Assembly: GCF_029714945.1 (NCBI RefSeq)
Contig: NZ_CP121634.1
Coordinates: forward strand, 8,081,001-8,145,000
DNA: 64,000 nt
Direction of reading: 5' to 3'
DNA from: Bradyrhizobium sp. CIAT3101
GTDB lineage: Bacteria; Pseudomonadota; Alphaproteobacteria; Rhizobiales; Xanthobacteraceae
Below are positions 52,317 through 60,282 of the stretch, piece by piece; position 1 is the first letter of the stretch; every line of letters starts with the position of its first letter. The notes under the pieces are model-generated. The model worked only from the letters and a program-made list of their open reading frames with translations. It was not told the origin of the DNA and did no database searches. Position numbers and translations under genes: made by a program.

Positions 52317-53249
52317 ATGAAGAATTGTCTCGCTTTTTTTCTTGTTCTGACCGTGACGGCGGCCTCTGCACATGGCCCGCTTCCGGCGAGCCGCATCGCG
52401 CCATCGGATCTCGTCCGGGTCGGCCTCACCGATAACGACACGACCGCCGGCGGCGTTGCGCGGCTGTGCGAGCAGGTCACTTTTTCGCGCGGCCTGCGCT
52501 ATGGCGACAGCGAGGCCAATGTGCTCGACGTCGCGGTCAGCGACACCACCAAGGCGGACACACCGCGGCCGGTGCTGCTGTTCGTGGCGGGCGACACCTT
52601 TACCGGAGACCGCGGCGCGCCGGACCTGTCCCGCGACATCCAGGACGAGGCCATGTGCTTCGCCGCGCGCAACGGCATGATCGGGGTGCGCGTGAATTAT
52701 CGGCTCGCTCCGGCCGCGACCTGGCCGATGGGCGCGACCGATGTGGCGGCGGCGCTGTCCTGGATCCACGGCAATATCGACCTGTTCAACGGCGACGCCC
52801 GCGAGATCGTTGCGGTCGGCTATGGCGCCGGCGCCTTCCATGTCGCCACCCTGCTGGCGCATCCCGAGCTCCAGGCCGATCGCGCCGATGTCGCGGCCGT
52901 GGTGCTAGTGTCCGGCATCTACCGCGCCGGCAGGGACGCCAGCGACAGCGAGAAGGCATATCTCGGCACCGATGCCGCTCAATATGACAAGCGCTCGGTG
53001 TTTCCCGGCATCCTCAATGTCGACGCGCCGATCGTGCTGGCCTGGGCCGCGAACGATCCCGCGAACCTTATCGCGCAGGGCGAGACCCTGAAGAAGACGC
53101 TCTGCGGCGCCGGCCACTGCCCACGCACCACGGTGCTGCGCAGCCGCGACGGCATCGCCGCGGCGTTCGGGCTGGATGGTTCGGGCGACAGTCTCGCCGA
53201 GCCGACACTGCTGCTGGTGCATCAGCTGGAAGCGCGCGGGCTGCCTTAG
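52317..53249 (+). CDS. Alpha/beta-hydrolase-fold protein lacking the catalytic serine
   Basis: About 310 aa from ATG 52317 (MKNCLAFFLVLTVTAASAHG, a signal peptide of about 18-20 residues). The carboxylesterase (BD-FAE) block NYRLAPAATWPMGATDVAAA is present, but the nucleophile elbow, GxSxG in active esterases, reads AVGYGAGAFHVATL: Ser is replaced by Gly. The oxyanion HGG is VAGDTF, and the C-terminal His region LRSRDGIAAA lacks His. All three active-site elements are therefore missing while the fold is kept. Probably a secreted binding or scaffold pseudoenzyme. No other explanation such as frameshift is visible. Confidence 0.8.
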   Translation: MKNCLAFFLVLTVTAASAHGPLPASRIAPSDLVRVGLTDNDTTAGGVARLCEQVTFSRGLRYGDSEANVLDVAVSDTTKADTPRPVLLFVAGDTFTGDRGAPDLSRDIQDEAMCFAARNGMIGVRVNYRLAPAATWPMGATDVAAALSWIHGNIDLFNGDAREIVAVGYGAGAFHVATLLAHPELQADRADVAAVVLVSGIYRAGRDASDSEKAYLGTDAAQYDKRSVFPGILNVDAPIVLAWAANDPANLIAQGETLKKTLCGAGHCPRTTVLRSRDGIAAAFGLDGSGDSLAEPTLLLVHQLEARGLP

Positions 53250-53274
53250 CGCCAGTGACGGGTTCGAGCGCGCG

Positions 53275-53410
53275 CCTCGCCCTTCGAGACGACCGCTCCG
53301 CGGTCTCCTCAGGGTGAGGCTAAGCGACACCGGCGTCCGTCGAAACAGTTGCCGCGCACTCCGTCCTCATCCTGAGGAGCCCGCCAAAGGCGGGCGTCTC
53401 GAAGGATGGC
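53275..53410. repeat. Palindromic intergenic repeat, family D (copy 2)
   Basis: Arms CCTCGCCCTTCGAGACG ... CTCCTCAGGGTGAGGC and GTCCTCATCCTGAGGAGC ... CGTCTCGAAGGATGG, with the order of the halves opposite to 2204-2306. It occupies the first half of the 364-bp gap before the FAD monooxygenase. Confidence 0.85.
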
Positions 53411-53613
53411 CCCAGGGAAAATCGCTCTCAGATGCGATTGCCTTGCGGGCTCGCATGAGGATCATCGCGGGAATTCGGGAGCGGTGGAGAGGGCGGAGGT
53501 GCGCGTCACGTCGAGCGCCTCCCTCCAAATCTTATATGTGGAGCGCAAGGCTCTTGCTTCAAGACCCCGCCTCCGCCGTAGAAGTCAGGCCCCCTACCAA
53601 ACCGAGGCGGCAA
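53411..53613 (+). other. Leader region before FAD monooxygenase gene
   Basis: No gene supported: a frame from 53176 is open through the repeat but has no protein-like composition. TCTTATATG (53530-53540) is a possible -10-like AT patch. GAGGCGG lies just ahead of the ATG at 53614. Confidence 0.3.
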
Positions 53614-55068
53614 ATGACTGAACATGACGTGATCATCGTCGGCGGCGGCCCGACTGGATTGATGCTGGCCGGGGAGCTGGCGCTGGCCGGCGTGGACGTC
53701 GCGATCGTCGAGAGGCGTCCGAACCAGGACGTGGAGGGCTCGCGCGCAAGCGGTCTCCATCCACGGGCAATCGAGCTTCTCGATCAGCGCGGCATAGCCG
53801 ACAGGTTCCTCCCGCTGGGAAACAAGCACTATGCCGTCGCACTCGCGGGCATGGTCCTCGAGGCTCGCGACCGACCGACCCGTCACAACTACACACTCGG
53901 GCTCTGGCAGGAAAAGATCGAGCGCGGTCTCGCCGACTGGATCTCGGAACTCGCCGTGACGCTCTATCGAGGCTGCGAGATGGCGAGCTTTGTCGAAACC
54001 GGGGAGCACGTGGAGGTTCAGCTGACGGACGGGCGCAGGCTGGGTTCAAGCTACCTCGCCGGCTGCGACGGCGGCCGCAGCCTCGTGCGCAAGACCGCTT
54101 CGATCGGGTTTCCCGGATCGGAGCCACAGGCGAGCTACCTCATCTTCGAGGCCGACATCGCGGATGAGCCGCCACTTGGCATCCGCTATGGGGACCGGGG
54201 GCTGTATGCCCTGGGATGGCTCGACGGCGGCCCGCGCGTGCGCGGCATCGTGACGGAACAGCGGATCGAGCGGGGCGAACGCCCGACGGAAGCGGATCTC
54301 AGGGCGGCGCTCAGGGCTGCCTACGGATCGGATCTGGGCATCCGCGAGGTCACGTGGATGTCGCGGTTCACGGACGCGGCGCGGCAGGCGGAAGCGTACC
54401 GGAAGAACCGCATCTTGCTCGCCGGGGATGCCGCGCACATCCATTCCCCGGTCGGAGGACAGGGCCTGAATGTCGGACTGCAGGACGCCGTGAATCTCGG
54501 GTGGAAGCTGGCCCAGGTGGTGAAGGGGATCTCACCCGACGCCCTGCTGGACACCTATCACAGGGAGCGGCACCCGGTCGGGGCCGCGCTGCTCGAGCTG
54601 ACGTTGGCGCTCACGGCTCTCAACCGCGGCGACGAACACACCACGGCCCTCCGGGGGCTCGTCGCCACGACCATGAAGATGGACGAGCCGAGAAGATGGT
54701 ATTCCGCCAAGGTGTCCGGCCTCGACATCCGCTACGGTGAGGAGGGTTGCCATCCCTTGCTCGGCATGCGCATGCCCGACCTCGACCTCGTCACCGCCGA
54801 TGGCCCGACCCGCGTGTTCGAGCTGATGCGCGATGCGCGGCCGCTCTTCCTCAATCTCGGCACGCCGGCGTGCGTCGTCCCGGCGCGCTGGGACGAACGC
54901 GTCAGGCAGGTCAGCGCGACGTGCACGGGCGCCTGCGAGATGCCGGTGATCGGCGTCGTTCCGCCCCCTGCCGCCGTGCTCGTCCGGCCCGACGGGCATG
55001 TCGCCTGGGTCGGCACCGGCGACAGCGAAGGACTCGTGGAGGCGCTCACGACCTGGTTCGGAGATTAG
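53614..55068 (+). CDS. FAD-dependent aromatic monooxygenase (class A, Rox/PheA-like)
   Basis: 484 aa from ATG 53614. N-terminal FAD motif VIIVGGGPTGLMLAGELALA (about residues 6-25); substrate/FAD block CDGGRSLVRKTASIGFPGSE (about 150-169); and GDAAHIHSPVGGQGLNVGLQ near 271-290 for the FAD ribityl/phosphate. A C-terminal thioredoxin-like domain (about 370-484, GTPACVVPARWDERVRQVSA) ends the protein, as in rifampicin monooxygenases and phenol hydroxylase-like enzymes. Expected NAD(P)H-dependent hydroxylation of an aromatic or polyketide. It is a candidate detoxifier. Not linked to a regulator. Confidence 0.9.
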   Translation: MTEHDVIIVGGGPTGLMLAGELALAGVDVAIVERRPNQDVEGSRASGLHPRAIELLDQRGIADRFLPLGNKHYAVALAGMVLEARDRPTRHNYTLGLWQEKIERGLADWISELAVTLYRGCEMASFVETGEHVEVQLTDGRRLGSSYLAGCDGGRSLVRKTASIGFPGSEPQASYLIFEADIADEPPLGIRYGDRGLYALGWLDGGPRVRGIVTEQRIERGERPTEADLRAALRAAYGSDLGIREVTWMSRFTDAARQAEAYRKNRILLAGDAAHIHSPVGGQGLNVGLQDAVNLGWKLAQVVKGISPDALLDTYHRERHPVGAALLELTLALTALNRGDEHTTALRGLVATTMKMDEPRRWYSAKVSGLDIRYGEEGCHPLLGMRMPDLDLVTADGPTRVFELMRDARPLFLNLGTPACVVPARWDERVRQVSATCTGACEMPVIGVVPPPAAVLVRPDGHVAWVGTGDSEGLVEALTTWFGD

Positions 55069-55108
55069 GGAACGTGGTGGGCGGCCGCTCTCATCTTTTG
55101 CTGGGCCA

Positions 55109-55151
55109 CCCCTCTCCCCCGCCCTCCCTCGCGGAGGGCTAGCGAGAGGGG
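55109..55151 (+). terminator. Cruciform-type hairpin after FAD monooxygenase
   Basis: CCCCTCTC (55109-55116) pairs with GAGAGGGG (55144-55151), and GCCCTCC (55121-55127) with GGAGGGC (55133-55139) inside. About 40 bp after the stop. It also resembles a short member of the palindromic repeat families. Confidence 0.5.
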
Positions 55152-55304
55152 TACCGCACGGGGACTCTCGCACTCGACAGCGCGTCAACACGGCTGCCGC
55201 TTCGCTCGGGTGCCACAGGATTGCCAAACGCTTGACGTAGATCAACTCCACTGGGTGCGGAACGAGCCGACTTCGTTGGGGCCAACAACGACAAGGTGTC
55301 GAGC

Positions 55305-56540
55305 ATGCGCGTCACCGGCAGACTGCTGTTCGTCTTGATTGCCGCTCTCGCCTCGCTCGGGGCGATGTCGCAGCAGCGCTCCGATCAACCCAATTCCGAC
55401 TCCAGTCCCGACAAGGAAATCCGCATCGGCAACATCGTGCCCTATTCCGGGCCGCTCTCGGAATTCGGCGCGATCGGCAAGGCGGAGGCCGCCTATTTCG
55501 ACATGGTCAACGATCGCGGCGGCATCAACGGCCGCAAGGTCCGCTTCATCACCCGCGACGACAATTCCGATCCCGCAGCCGCGCTGGACCTGACCCGCGA
55601 TCTCGTCGAGAAGGACGACGTGCAGCTGATGTTCGGATCGTTCGGCACGCCCGGCAATATCGCCACGCGCTGGTATCTCAACGAGAAGAAAATTCCGCAG
55701 CTGTTCGTTGCGTCCGGCGACGAGGAGCTGAGCCAGGCCAAGGCGTTTCCCTGGACCATGGGCTGGCAGCCGCCATTCCGCTCCGAGGGACGCATCTACG
55801 CCAACTACATCCAGGCCTATTATCCGCGGAAGAAGATCGTGGTGCTCTGGCAGAACGACCAGTTCGGCCGCATGCTCTACAAGGGCATCCAGGAAGGATT
55901 GGGCGATCTCAACCGTCAGGTCCTCGTCGACGTCGCCTTCGACATCTCCGACGAGCATCTCGAAGGGCACGTCTCGATCCTCAAGCGCGCGGGCGCCGAC
56001 ATCTTCGTGTTTCTCGGCGTGCCGTCGACCGCGGCCAAGGTGATCCAGCTGGCGGCGTCGCTGAACTGGCACCCGGTCGTCATCGTCAACGATGCTTCCG
56101 CCTCGATCGCCAATGCGATGGCGCCCGCGGGGCTGGAGAATTCGGCCGGCGTGATCTCGGCGGCGTTCCTGAAGGATCCGAGCGATCCCGCCTGGAAAGA
56201 CGACCCCGCCATGAAGGACTGGTTCGCCTTCATGGACAAGTATCATCAGATCGAAAGCACCAACAACAGCGCGGCGCTCTATGGCTATGCGGCGGCAGAA
56301 GCGCTGACCAAGGTGCTGAGGCAATGCGGCGACGACCTGTCGCGCGAGAACATCATGCGCCAGGCGGCGTCGCTGCGGGATTACCACCCCTCCGTCGCGC
56401 TGCCCAACATCAGGATGAACACCTCGCCCGACAGCTACCTGCCGATCAAGCAGATGCGATTGGTGCAGTTCGACGGGCGGTCGTGGCAGCCGTTTGGGGC
56501 GGTGATCGAGACGGCGTTCACGGAAGGCGCGGCGAGGTGA
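55305..56540 (+). CDS. Branched-chain-type ABC substrate-binding protein (Liv/Urt family)
   Basis: 411 aa from ATG 55305 (alternative GTG 55296). Signal peptide about residues 1-24 (RLLFVLIAALASLGAMSQ). Peripla_BP_6 landmarks: IRIGNIVPYSGPLSEFGAIG (about 38-57), AAYFDMVNDRGGINGRKVRF, and VVLWQNDQFGRMLYKG. It binds a small molecule and would hand it to a LivHMGF-type transporter, but no permease or ATPase is encoded nearby, so it is an orphan binding protein. Downstream is the large palindromic repeat at 56563. Confidence 0.9.
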   Translation: MRVTGRLLFVLIAALASLGAMSQQRSDQPNSDSSPDKEIRIGNIVPYSGPLSEFGAIGKAEAAYFDMVNDRGGINGRKVRFITRDDNSDPAAALDLTRDLVEKDDVQLMFGSFGTPGNIATRWYLNEKKIPQLFVASGDEELSQAKAFPWTMGWQPPFRSEGRIYANYIQAYYPRKKIVVLWQNDQFGRMLYKGIQEGLGDLNRQVLVDVAFDISDEHLEGHVSILKRAGADIFVFLGVPSTAAKVIQLAASLNWHPVVIVNDASASIANAMAPAGLENSAGVISAAFLKDPSDPAWKDDPAMKDWFAFMDKYHQIESTNNSAALYGYAAAEALTKVLRQCGDDLSRENIMRQAASLRDYHPSVALPNIRMNTSPDSYLPIKQMRLVQFDGRSWQPFGAVIETAFTEGAAR

Positions 56541-56562
56541 AGCGACCTTGGCGACGCGGCGC

Positions 56563-56771
56563 TTACCCTCCCCTGGAGGGGTCCGGGACGAGCGCAGCTC
56601 GCCCGTGGGTCGGCTCATACTGAGCGCAGCGAAGTATGAGACGGGGTGGGGTGACGGTCTCTCCCCATCCAACAGTGCCCGTGTTGAGAGATCACCCCAC
56701 CCCGCTCGCGCTACGCGCGATCGACCCACGGGCGAGCTGCGCTCGTCCCGGACCCCTCCAGGGGAGGGTAA
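56563..56771. repeat. Palindromic intergenic repeat, family E (50-bp perfect arms)
   Basis: The left arm 56563-56612 (starting TTACCCTCCCCTGGAGGGG) and right arm 56722-56771 (ending CCCCTCCAGGGGAGGGTAA) are exact reverse complements over 50 bp. The 109-nt centre has a second imperfect inverted repeat GGGGTGGGGTGA / TCACCCCACCCC. It lies between convergent genes and almost fills the gap. Transcripts would form a very stable hairpin. Confidence 0.95.
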
Positions 56772-56800
56772 GAGGAGGGTCACGCGCAAGTCTGCGCCCC

Positions 56801-58363
56801 TCACGCCGGCTTCAGCGAGGCCAGCGCACTCTCCAGCAGCGATCTCACCCGCGCGGCATCACCGGACTTCACCACGGCCGGATCGAGATAGAGTTCGAGC
56901 CCCGGCGCACGTTCGGTGATGACGCCGCTGCGCTCCGCTGCCGCATCGTTGAGCGCATCGACCGAATAGGGAATCACCTCGCGGCTGATGCCCTTCATGG
57001 TGATCGCGGGCAGCGCGTGGGCGCGGACGATGTCGCTGACCAGCGCAAAACTCTCGTAGCTCAGCACGATGCCGCCGGGCTCGGCGATCGACTGCAGCCG
57101 CGCTGCGAGGTTCGCCTCGGCGCCGATGATGGTGTAGTCCATGCGGTCGCTGCTGCCGAAATTGCCGACATTGCAATAACCGGAATTGATGCCCATGCGC
57201 GAGCGGAACGGCTGCTCGATGCCGGAGGCGCGCCACTTCGCATTGAGCTCGGTGAGACGCTGCTGCATGCGCCAGGCCATCTGCAGGCAGGCCTGCGCGT
57301 CGGCGCGGTCGCCCTTGGTCTCGGGATCGCCGAAGAAGATCAGCATGGCGTCGCCGATGAACTTGTCGACGGTGCCGCCATGCTCATGCGCGATCGCCGA
57401 CATCTCCGTGAAATATTCGTTGAGCAGCTGGGTCAGCAATTCGGGCTGCAGCCGCTCGGTGGTGGCGGTGAAGTTCTGGATGTCGGAGAAGAAGATCGTG
57501 AGCTTCTTGCGCTCGGTGTGGATGGTGACGTCCTTCTGGCCCGAGAAGATGCTCTTGTAGACCTGCGGCGGGATGTAGCGCGAGATCTTCATCGACAGCG
57601 ACGCGAGGAAGTCGTTGGCGGATTCGAGCTCCTTGTTCATGCCCTTGATGCGGCGCGCCTGACGACGCTGCAACGACAGGAAGGAAAGTCCGCTGCCGGC
57701 GGCGATCAGGAAATAGGCCAGCAGAAACTTGAACGAGAAGATGTTGGCGGCGATCGGCTGGGCGATGATGACTTCCTGGATGCCGCGGACGTCCCCCACC
57801 TTCCAGTCCTTCTTCGGGCTTTCGGGGTGGCTGTTGTGGCAGCTGACGCAGGCCGGGCCCATCATGACGGGCGCGACCAGGCGGACCTTGTCGGAGAACA
57901 GCGAGGTTTCAGTGTCGACAATCTTCTGCTCGGGATCGGCGCGCAGCGCGGCCAGCGCATCCTTCTCGAACTTGTCGAGCTGGTGCGGGGCGCGGTTCTG
58001 GAACGGGAAGTCCGAGACGAAGCGGTAGGTGATGTTCTCCTGCTGCGCGCCGATGACACGGCCGAGCTCGAGCGACAGCGTCGCCGGGATCGGGATCGCA
58101 CCGGGGACGGATTCGTAATTGTGAACGACCTTGGTCGAACCGTTCGGGTTCGCCAGTACGCGCCCGACCACGTTGGACGCATAGTAGCTGCGCACGCTTG
58201 ATATGACGGAATTGAGATCTGCGGTTTGCCGGCGGAGCGCCGTCTTGTTCAGCTCCGTCAGGTCCAGCCACACGGCCAGCGGCAGCGCGAGCAGAAGGAA
58301 GGCGACCACGGCTCCAATGAGGATGCCGTGCTTGCGCTGTTCTTCGGAGATCTCTTGTTTCAC
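56801..58363 (-). CDS. Adenylate/guanylate cyclase with Tll0287-like heme-motif sensor domain
   Basis: 520 aa from GTG 58363 (GGAG 7 bases upstream); ATG 58501 is an upstream alternative. Transmembrane 1 at about 12-33 (ILIGAVVAFLLLALPLAVW), a periplasmic domain 40-205 of Tll0287/DUF3365 type with ACVSCHNSH (Cys172, Cys175, His176, a c-heme CxxCH motif), transmembrane 2 at 211-230, and a class III cyclase domain from about 285 (IFFSDIQNFTATTERL with Asp294, FIGDAMLIFFGDPE with Asp338). The layout suggests redox or NO/O2-responsive cyclic nucleotide synthesis from a periplasmic heme. A GTP or ATP preference is not resolvable. Confidence 0.88.
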   Translation of the reverse strand: MKQEISEEQRKHGILIGAVVAFLLLALPLAVWLDLTELNKTALRRQTADLNSVISSVRSYYASNVVGRVLANPNGSTKVVHNYESVPGAIPIPATLSLELGRVIGAQQENITYRFVSDFPFQNRAPHQLDKFEKDALAALRADPEQKIVDTETSLFSDKVRLVAPVMMGPACVSCHNSHPESPKKDWKVGDVRGIQEVIIAQPIAANIFSFKFLLAYFLIAAGSGLSFLSLQRRQARRIKGMNKELESANDFLASLSMKISRYIPPQVYKSIFSGQKDVTIHTERKKLTIFFSDIQNFTATTERLQPELLTQLLNEYFTEMSAIAHEHGGTVDKFIGDAMLIFFGDPETKGDRADAQACLQMAWRMQQRLTELNAKWRASGIEQPFRSRMGINSGYCNVGNFGSSDRMDYTIIGAEANLAARLQSIAEPGGIVLSYESFALVSDIVRAHALPAITMKGISREVIPYSVDALNDAAAERSGVITERAPGLELYLDPAVVKSGDAARVRSLLESALASLKPA

Positions 58364-58554
58364 TTGATGGCTCCGTTGTGTGCGTTCTTGTCGCAAATCC
58401 CCTGGATTTGCGGCACGGCATGCGGCCTGCACAGAGCCAACAAACGCGCGGCCGCGCAACCCCATTTTATGGTGGTCGGGCCAGGCACCTTTTCGTTTCA
58501 TGACGAATGCTTAAGATCGGGCATGAACCTGCATTCATGCCGCCGGGAGATCCC

Positions 58555-59646
58555 ATGACCGAGACCATCCGCATCAAGCGCTTCAACGCACGCCCCGTGA
58601 TCGTGCCGATGAACTTGCCGCTTCTGACCTCGACCGGCGCGGTGGCGAAAGCGCCGCTGGTGCTGATCGATTGCGAAACCGACCAGGGTGCGATCGGGCA
58701 CGCCTATCTGTTCTCGATCACGCCGTCGGCGCTGAAGCCGCTGACCGCGATGGTCACGGAAATGTCGGAGCTGCTCGCCGGCGACGAGCTGCTGCCGTTC
58801 GAGATCGAGCGCAAGCTGACCCAGCGTTTCACCCTGCTCGGGCTCGCCGGCCTGCAACGGCTGGCGCAATCCGGCATCGACATGGCGGCGTGGGACGCGT
58901 TGGCCCGCGCCCGCGGACTGCCATTGGCGCGGCTGCTTGGGGGCGCGCCGAAGCCGGTGAAGGCCTACAATTCGAAGGGGCTCGGCATCATGCCGGCGGG
59001 CGCCGCGGTCGAGGAAGCCCACAAGCTCTTGGCAGAGGGCTTTCACGCCGCGAAGATCCGCGTCGGCCGGCCCGATGCGCGCGACGATCTCGCCGTGGTG
59101 CGCGCGGTACGAAAGGCCGTCGGCGACGAGGTGACGCTGATGTGCGACTACAACCAGGCGCTGACGGTGACCGAAGCGATCCGGCGCGGCGAGATGCTCG
59201 ACGACGAGGGGCTGACCTGGATCGAGGAGCCGATCCGTCACGATGATTACGAGGGCAACGCCCGCATTGCGGACGCGCTGCGCACGCCGGTCCAGATCGG
59301 CGAGAATTTTGACAGCGCGTTCTCGATGCAGGCTGCGCTCTCAGCCGAGGCCTGCGACTACGTGATGCCCGACGTGCAGCGCATTGGCGGCGTCACCGGC
59401 TGGCTGCTCGCCGCGTCGCTGGCGCATGCCGCCGGCATCGAGATGTCGACGCATCTGTTCTCGGAGATCAGCGCGCATCTGCTGTGCGTGACACCGACTG
59501 CGCATTGGCTGGAATATGTCGACTGGGCCGACGCGGTGCTTGCGACGCGGCTGACAATCAAGGACGGCTTTGCGCTGCCGAGCGAGGAGCCCGGCAACGG
59601 GATTGCGTGGGACGAGGCGGCGGTTGCAAAACATCTCGTCGCATAA
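58555..59646 (+). CDS. Mandelate racemase/muconate lactonizing enzyme family protein
   Basis: 363 aa from ATG 58555 with GGGAG 6 bases upstream. Enolase-superfamily acid-sugar dehydratase or racemase. N-terminal capping domain (about 5-120), then Lys167 in AKIRVGRPDARDD, metal ligands Asp193-region in LMCDYNQALTV, Glu in WIEEPIRHDD and Glu in IGENFDSAF, and the general acid His in MSTHLFSEI. Substrate not predictable within the superfamily. It converges closely (9 bp) on the RidA gene. Confidence 0.9.
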   Translation: MTETIRIKRFNARPVIVPMNLPLLTSTGAVAKAPLVLIDCETDQGAIGHAYLFSITPSALKPLTAMVTEMSELLAGDELLPFEIERKLTQRFTLLGLAGLQRLAQSGIDMAAWDALARARGLPLARLLGGAPKPVKAYNSKGLGIMPAGAAVEEAHKLLAEGFHAAKIRVGRPDARDDLAVVRAVRKAVGDEVTLMCDYNQALTVTEAIRRGEMLDDEGLTWIEEPIRHDDYEGNARIADALRTPVQIGENFDSAFSMQAALSAEACDYVMPDVQRIGGVTGWLLAASLAHAAGIEMSTHLFSEISAHLLCVTPTAHWLEYVDWADAVLATRLTIKDGFALPSEEPGNGIAWDEAAVAKHLVA

Positions 59647-59655
59647 GGCGGCCTG

Positions 59656-60078
59656 CTACGACCGAACGGCGGCAATCATGCTCAGCTCGACCGGAGCACC
59701 CCGCGGCAGCTCGGCGACACCAACGGACGTGCGCGTGTGACGACCGCGATCGCCGAGGCGCTCGATCAGCCGGTCGGAGGCTCCGTTCATGACTTGCGAC
59801 TGCTGGGTAAATCCAGGCGCTGAAGCGACGTATCCGACGAGCTGCAGGACCTGGACGATCCTGTCCTCTCCGCCCGTTGCGTGGTTGATGGCCGCAATGC
59901 AGAGATCGGCACAGAGGGCTGCGGCCTCCTGTGCGGCCCCGATATCGACACCCGCGCCGACCTTGCCCGCGTACAGCAGATCTTCGCCGCGACGCGGCAG
60001 CTGGCCGCTGACATACGCAAGCCCGCCATGAATGATCACCGGCAAGTAGTTTCCGCCAGGCTTGTTCACGCTGCTCAT
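59656..60078 (-). CDS. RidA family protein (YjgF/YER057c/UK114)
   Basis: 140-aa enamine/imine deaminase-like protein. Start SSVNKPGGNYLPVIIHGGLA then YVSGQLPRRGEDLLYAGKVG; conserved trimer active-site region SVGVAELPRGAPVELSMIA with the Arg in LPRG. Standard size. It would remove reactive imines from PLP-enzyme or oxidase reactions. Isolated, facing the enolase-superfamily gene. The 204-bp gap upstream (60079-60282) holds no gene I can support. Confidence 0.9.
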   Translation of the reverse strand: MSSVNKPGGNYLPVIIHGGLAYVSGQLPRRGEDLLYAGKVGAGVDIGAAQEAAALCADLCIAAINHATGGEDRIVQVLQLVGYVASAPGFTQQSQVMNGASDRLIERLGDRGRHTRTSVGVAELPRGAPVELSMIAAVRS

Positions 60079-60282
60079 GTCGATAACCCACCCTCTTTTT
60101 CACATCCGGCGGCGCGACACTTTTCGACGAACGCCGCAACCTCGACCTCCCAAGGCTCACGGCCGTGGTGGATGAGCGGACAATGGCAGGCGGCCGGTAG
60201 CGGATCAAGACTTGCGCGCATCGCTCTCTCAGCACCGGCATTGCGAGGAATGACGGGACGGATGATGCGGTGAAATCCTCAC

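Noticed and set aside
53176..53613. Long N-terminal extension of the FAD monooxygenase
   Set aside because: It translates through a palindromic repeat and the FAD motif begins only five residues after ATG 53614.
59881..60273. 130-codon plus-strand frame spanning the RidA gene and the gap 60079-60282
   Set aside because: Antisense to RidA for half its length and without conserved motifs.
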